This document shows positions 60,626 through 64,000 of a stretch of 64,000 nt of DNA, piece by piece. The stretch's first letter is position 1. Each line of letters starts with the position of its first letter. A model generated the notes under the pieces. The model made no database searches and was not told the DNA's origin. It worked only from the letters and a program-made list of their open reading frames with translations. The position numbers and the translations under genes were made by a program. Source of the stretch: JACVRW01 sp034664085 (GTDB lineage Bacteria; Actinomycetota; Thermoleophilia; Solirubrobacterales; Thermoleophilaceae); the NCBI GenBank assembly GCA_034664085.1, contig JAXDII010000066.1, positions 3,543-67,542 on the forward strand, given 5' to 3'.

Positions 60626-62139
60626 GCGCTTCCGGCGCAGCGCCGCTCACCGTCGGCACGGCCGGGCACATCGACCACGGCAAGACGGCCCTGGTGGCGG
60701 CCCTCACCGGCGTGGACACCGACCGGCTGCCGCAGGAGCGCGAGCGCGGCATCTCGATCGAGCTGGGCTTCGCGCCGCTCGAGCTGCCCGGCGGGCGCAC
60801 GCTGTCGCTGGTGGACGTGCCGGGCCACAGCCGCTTCGTCCGCACGATGGTGGCGGGTGCGACCGGGATCGACCTCTTCCTGCTGACCGTGGCCGCCGAC
60901 GACGGCGTGATGCCGCAGACGCGCGAGCACGCGGAGGTCCTGCGGGCGCTTGGAGTGCAGGTCGGCGTGGTTGCCGTCACGAAGGCGGACCTCGCCGATC
61001 CCGTGCTCGCCGCCGAGGAGGCGATTGAGCTGCTGGGCGACGGCGTGGAGGTGGTGTCCTGCTCCGCGCGCACGGGAGCCGGCGTGGAAGACGTGCGGGC
61101 GGCCCTCGGCCGAGCGGCGGACTGGGTCCCCAGCCGAGCGGAAGAGCCCGGGCCCGCGCTGCTCCACGTGGACCGAGCGTTCACCATCCACGGCGCCGGC
61201 TCGGTGGTCACGGGGACGCTCTGGTCGGGCGAGCTCGGCGTGGGCGACACCGTGGCGATCCTGCCTGCTGGCCGTCGCGCCCGGGTGCGCGGAGTGCAGG
61301 TGCACGACGCGGCGGTGGAACGGGCCGCGGCGGGCCAGCGCGTGGCGGTCAACCTGAGCGGCGTGCCGCTCGCGGAGGTGCGGCGCGGGATGGCGATCGC
61401 CGCGCCGGAGGCGCAGCTGGCCCCGGCGTGGATCCTCGACGCCGAGCTCGAGCTGCACCAGGCGCCGCCCCCGAGCGGCCGCGTCCTGGTGAACCACGGG
61501 ACGCGCGAGACGCCCGCCCGCCTCGTGCACCTCGGCGCCGATTACTGGCAGCTGCGCTGCGAGCGTCCGCTGATGGCGCGCCGCGGCGACCGGCTCGTCG
61601 TGCGCTCGGCCGCCTCGCCAGGAACGCTCGGCGGCGGCGCGGTGGTGGACCCGCGGGCACGCCGGCACGGGCCCAGCGCGTCGGTGGTGGCGCGGCTGGA
61701 GCGTGGTGAGGAGGCCGCGGGCCCCGCGCCGGCTGTCGCAGCCGGCGTCCCGCCCGCGGCGCCGCCGCCCGCCGAGCCGCAGCCGCTCTCGCCGGGCGCG
61801 CTCGAGCTGGAGCGCCGCCTGCGCGACGCCGGCCACGAGCCGCCCCTGGACTCCGAGCTCGGGGACCTCGCCGAGCACCTGCCGGCGCTGCGCTCCGCCG
61901 GCCACGCGGTGCGGCTCGGCCCCGCCATGCACGCCCACGCAGAGGCGCTCGCGGCGGTGCGCGCGCGCGTCACCGAGCTGATCGAGGCGGAGGGCGGCGT
62001 CACGCTGGCGCGACTGCGCGACGACCTCGGCACGTCGCGCAAGTACGCCCAGGCGCTGCTGGAGCACTGCGATGCCGCGCGCCTGACGCTGCGCCTCCCG
62101 GACGACCGGCGGGTGCTGCGGCGTCAGGCCTCGGCCTGA
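60622..62139 (+). CDS. selB: Selenocysteine-specific elongation factor SelB (compact)
   Basis: A 505-aa translation factor starting at a GTG that overlaps the selA stop. GTPase motifs are GTAGHIDHGKTAL, DVPGHSRFV and VTKADLAD, followed by EF-Tu-like beta-barrel domains and a Pro/Ala linker near residues 370-390. The C-terminal winged helix ends ARLRDDLGTSRKYAQALLEHCDAARLTLRLPDDRRVLR, the SECIS-binding WH4 signature. It is about 100 residues shorter than most SelB proteins, so probably only the last winged-helix units remain. Confidence 0.95.
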   Translation: MSASGAAPLTVGTAGHIDHGKTALVAALTGVDTDRLPQERERGISIELGFAPLELPGGRTLSLVDVPGHSRFVRTMVAGATGIDLFLLTVAADDGVMPQTREHAEVLRALGVQVGVVAVTKADLADPVLAAEEAIELLGDGVEVVSCSARTGAGVEDVRAALGRAADWVPSRAEEPGPALLHVDRAFTIHGAGSVVTGTLWSGELGVGDTVAILPAGRRARVRGVQVHDAAVERAAAGQRVAVNLSGVPLAEVRRGMAIAAPEAQLAPAWILDAELELHQAPPPSGRVLVNHGTRETPARLVHLGADYWQLRCERPLMARRGDRLVVRSAASPGTLGGGAVVDPRARRHGPSASVVARLERGEEAAGPAPAVAAGVPPAAPPPAEPQPLSPGALELERRLRDAGHEPPLDSELGDLAEHLPALRSAGHAVRLGPAMHAHAEALAAVRARVTELIEAEGGVTLARLRDDLGTSRKYAQALLEHCDAARLTLRLPDDRRVLRRQASA

Positions 62140-62154
62140 GGCCATACTGCTGCC

Positions 62155-62589
62155 ATGGCCTTCGTTCCGCCAGCCCGCCACCTGCTGCGCGCCAGGGATC
62201 TGGCCGACGCGCGCTACTTCGAGGAGCTGGGGGTGGACGACCTCGCGCGCGCCGCCGGCCTCTCCCGTGCGCACTTCAGCCGCGAGTTCCGGGCCGCGTT
62301 CGGCGAGTCGCCGCACTCGTACCTGCTCACCCGTCGCCTGGAGCGCGCCGGCGCGCTGCTGCGGAGCACCGACCGCTCGGTCGCCGACGTCTGCGTCTCC
62401 GTGGGCCTCCGAAGCGTCGGCTCGTTCACCACCAGCTTCAAGCGCACGTACGGAGTCACGCCGACCGCCTACCGCGCGGCATCCGCGCCGGCCTCGAGCC
62501 ATGCGCTGATCCCGGCATGCGTGGTGCGTGCGTATGGGCGCCCGCAAGGCCGCACGTTTCGAGAAGACAGCCGCCCTGCTGCGGGCTAG
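62155..62589 (+). CDS. AraC family transcriptional regulator (DNA-binding domain only)
   Basis: A 144-aa protein consisting almost entirely of the AraC double HTH: VDDLARAAGLSRAHFSREFRAAFGESPHSYLLTRRLERA and VADVCVSVGLRSVGSFTTSFKRTYGVTPTAYRA. It has no separate ligand domain. It lies 15 bp after selB and 38 bp before a VOC gene; short AraC proteins next to a glyoxalase-fold protein are a common pairing and suggest the two act together. Confidence 0.9.
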   Translation: MAFVPPARHLLRARDLADARYFEELGVDDLARAAGLSRAHFSREFRAAFGESPHSYLLTRRLERAGALLRSTDRSVADVCVSVGLRSVGSFTTSFKRTYGVTPTAYRAASAPASSHALIPACVVRAYGRPQGRTFREDSRPAAG

Positions 62590-62627
62590 CGTGCTGGGCG
62601 ACCGTTCCGTCGAATCGGGAGGACCCG

Positions 62628-63056
62628 ATGATCAAGATCGCCAACGCGCAGCTGTGGGTGCATGACCAAGACGAGGCGCTCGCCTTCTACACGGAGAAGG
62701 TCGGCATGCAGGTCCGCGCCGACGTGACCATGCCCGAGATGGGCAACTTCCGGTGGCTCGCGGTGGGGCCGGCCTCGCAGCCCGACATCTCGATCGTGCT
62801 CATGGCCATCCCGGGCCCGCCTGTCTTCGAGTCCGAGACGGCCGAGCAGGTGAGGGATCTGATGGCAAAGGGCGCCGCCGGCACGATCTTCCTGACGACC
62901 GACGACTGCAACGCCTCCTATGAGGAGCTCAAGGGCCGCGGTGTCGAGTTCGTCGACCAGCCCGAGGAGCGCCCCTACGGGATCGACTCCTCGTTCCGCG
63001 ACCCGTCCGGGAACCACATCCGCCTGACCCAGGTGCGAGAGCCGGCCGCCGTGTGA
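62628..63056 (+). CDS. VOC (glyoxalase-fold) family protein
   Basis: A 142-aa protein with two beta-alpha-beta-beta-beta units. It shows LWVHDQDEALAFYTEKVGMQV, RWLAVGPASQPDISIVLM and the C-terminal SSFRDPSGNHIRLTQ. A GGGAGG ribosome site lies 5-11 bases before the ATG. Dioxygenase, lyase and stress-resistance functions all occur in the family. Convergent with the following dehydrogenase, 12 bp apart. Confidence 0.9.
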   Translation: MIKIANAQLWVHDQDEALAFYTEKVGMQVRADVTMPEMGNFRWLAVGPASQPDISIVLMAIPGPPVFESETAEQVRDLMAKGAAGTIFLTTDDCNASYEELKGRGVEFVDQPEERPYGIDSSFRDPSGNHIRLTQVREPAAV

Positions 63057-63068
63057 GCCGAGGCTGAG

Positions 63069-64000
63069 CTACCGCGGCGCCTCCATGCGCTGGTCGAGCG
63101 GATCGGTGTTCGCGGCGGCACGCAGCGCGCGGCCGATGACGAGCCGCTGGATCTCGCTGGTGCCCTCGAAGATCGTGAAGAGCTTGGCGTCGCGGTACCA
63201 CTTCTCGACGGGGAAGTCCTTGATGTAGCCCCAGCCGCCCAGCGTCTGCACCGCTTGCTCGCAGGCGCGCACAGCGACCTCCGAGGCCTTGAGCTTGGAC
63301 ATCGATCCCTCGGCGCGCTCGAACGGGATGCGCTGCGCCGCCATCCATGCCGCGCGCCAGGTCAGCAGGCGCGCGGCGTCGATGTCGGCGGCCACGTCGG
63401 CGAGCGGGAAGGAGATGCCCTGGTTCTCGATGATCGGCTGGCCGAACGCCTCGCGCTCGGTCGCGTAGTCGCGGGCGAACTCCAGCGCGGCTCTCGCGAT
63501 GCCGATCGCCTGGGCGGCGACCATGGGGCGGGTGCGCTCGAAGGCGCCCAGCGCGGCCGAGCTGCGGCGTTGGACCGCGGCGGCCGGGCCACCCTCCTCG
63601 GCAGGCGTCACGGGCGGCGGCGCGTCCTGCTCCGCCTCGCGGCCCTTGGCGATCCGGCCGCGGAGCCGCTCCTCGCCGCCGAGCAGCTGGTCGCCCGGCA
63701 CGCGGCAGTCCTCGAAGACGATCTCGCCCGTGTGTGAGGCGCGGCAGCCGAGCTTGTCCAGCTTGCGCAGCATCGTCAGGCCGGGCGTCCCCTTGGGCAC
63801 GATGAACACGCCCTGCCCGCGGTGGCCCGCCTCGGGGTCCACGGTCGCGACGACGACGTGCACGTCGGCGATGCCGCCGTTGCCGATGAAGACCTTCTGG
63901 CCGTCGATGACCCAGTCGCCGCCGTCCTGGCGCGCGCGGGTCTGGATCGAGCGCACGTCGCTGCCGCCGCCCGGCTCGGTCGCCGCGAGCGCGGCGAGCT
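63069..64000 (-). CDS. Acyl-CoA dehydrogenase, 5' end outside the window
   Basis: The frame is open to the window edge; the upstream codons read LAALAATEPGGGSDV, the standard TEPxxGSD flavin motif, so the start lies beyond 64000. About 310 codons are present. It shows VIDGQKVFIGNGGIADVHVV, ASHTGEIVFEDCRVP, the catalytic-Glu region RACEQAVQTLGGWGYIKDFPVEKWYRDAKLFTIFEGTSEIQRLVIGRAL split over the C-terminus, and an extra Pro/Ala/Glu segment of about 30 residues between LLGGEERL and ALGAFERTRP. Confidence 0.92.
   Translation of the reverse strand, partial: LAALAATEPGGGSDVRSIQTRARQDGGDWVIDGQKVFIGNGGIADVHVVVATVDPEAGHRGQGVFIVPKGTPGLTMLRKLDKLGCRASHTGEIVFEDCRVPGDQLLGGEERLRGRIAKGREAEQDAPPPVTPAEEGGPAAAVQRRSSAALGAFERTRPMVAAQAIGIARAALEFARDYATEREAFGQPIIENQGISFPLADVAADIDAARLLTWRAAWMAAQRIPFERAEGSMSKLKASEVAVRACEQAVQTLGGWGYIKDFPVEKWYRDAKLFTIFEGTSEIQRLVIGRALRAAANTDPLDQRMEAPR

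Overview
The window is very GC-rich, densely packed chromosome with many 4-bp GTGA/ATGA overlaps and frequent GTG and TTG starts. Gene content (actinobacterial Mo-hydroxylase/Cox operons, MEDS-type regulators, DtxR-type iron boxes, many acyl-CoA enzymes) points to a free-living soil Actinomycetota, most likely class Thermoleophilia (Solirubrobacterales-like). The taxonomic call is inference. No phage, transposon, CRISPR or rRNA sequence is visible, and no gene-free stretch exceeds about 250 bases.

1-7 kb: the 3' part of a molybdenum-hydroxylase operon, coxL-like, coxM, coxD (MoxR AAA), coxE (VWA), a split XdhC pair, mocA and coxG. 7-16 kb: housekeeping and regulatory genes (esterase, MarR, DMT exporter with a MocR regulator, lipase-like hydrolase, manganese catalase, small membrane proteins) and an unusual GntR-FCD-MEDS-ATPase fusion regulator. 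16-24 kb: a four-gene siderophore-iron ABC importer behind twin DtxR-like boxes, a divergent homocysteine S-methyltransferase, and an amino-acid ABC importer. 24-29 kb: heme catalase, a secreted beta-helix protein and a secreted serine hydrolase.

29-51 kb is a catabolic island: SDR, LLM flavin oxidoreductase, [2Fe-2S] and FAD subunits of a second Mo-hydroxylase, amidase, alpha/beta hydrolase, MaoC hydratase, acetoacetyl-CoA-synthetase-like ligase, thiolase, a peptide-type ABC importer, the large Mo-hydroxylase subunit, a second coxG and a TetR regulator. Four copies of a palindrome centred on GACGTC lie at the promoters of this island and suggest one TetR regulon. Inside the island sits the main discovery. 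What looks like a 96-aa ORF followed by a 438-aa ORF is one 554-codon gene (40404 to 38740, minus strand) with an in-frame UGA at codon 97, followed by a perfect 8-bp hairpin with a GGUC loop at the right distance for a bacterial SECIS. The resulting U-S-T-C motif resembles the UGSC selenoprotein family. A divergent thioredoxin-reductase-like gene lies directly upstream in the same operon.

51-58 kb: a tandem Lrp/AsnC regulator, a TusA-like/di-iron fusion protein, a cytosolic PhnD-like protein and an acyl-CoA dehydrogenase in one operon, then a FAD monooxygenase and an amidohydrolase. 58-62 kb: a complete selenocysteine cassette, selD, tRNA-Sec (selC), selA and selB, which supplies the machinery needed to decode the UGA at 40116. 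62-64 kb: AraC regulator, VOC protein and the 3' part of an acyl-CoA dehydrogenase running off the window.
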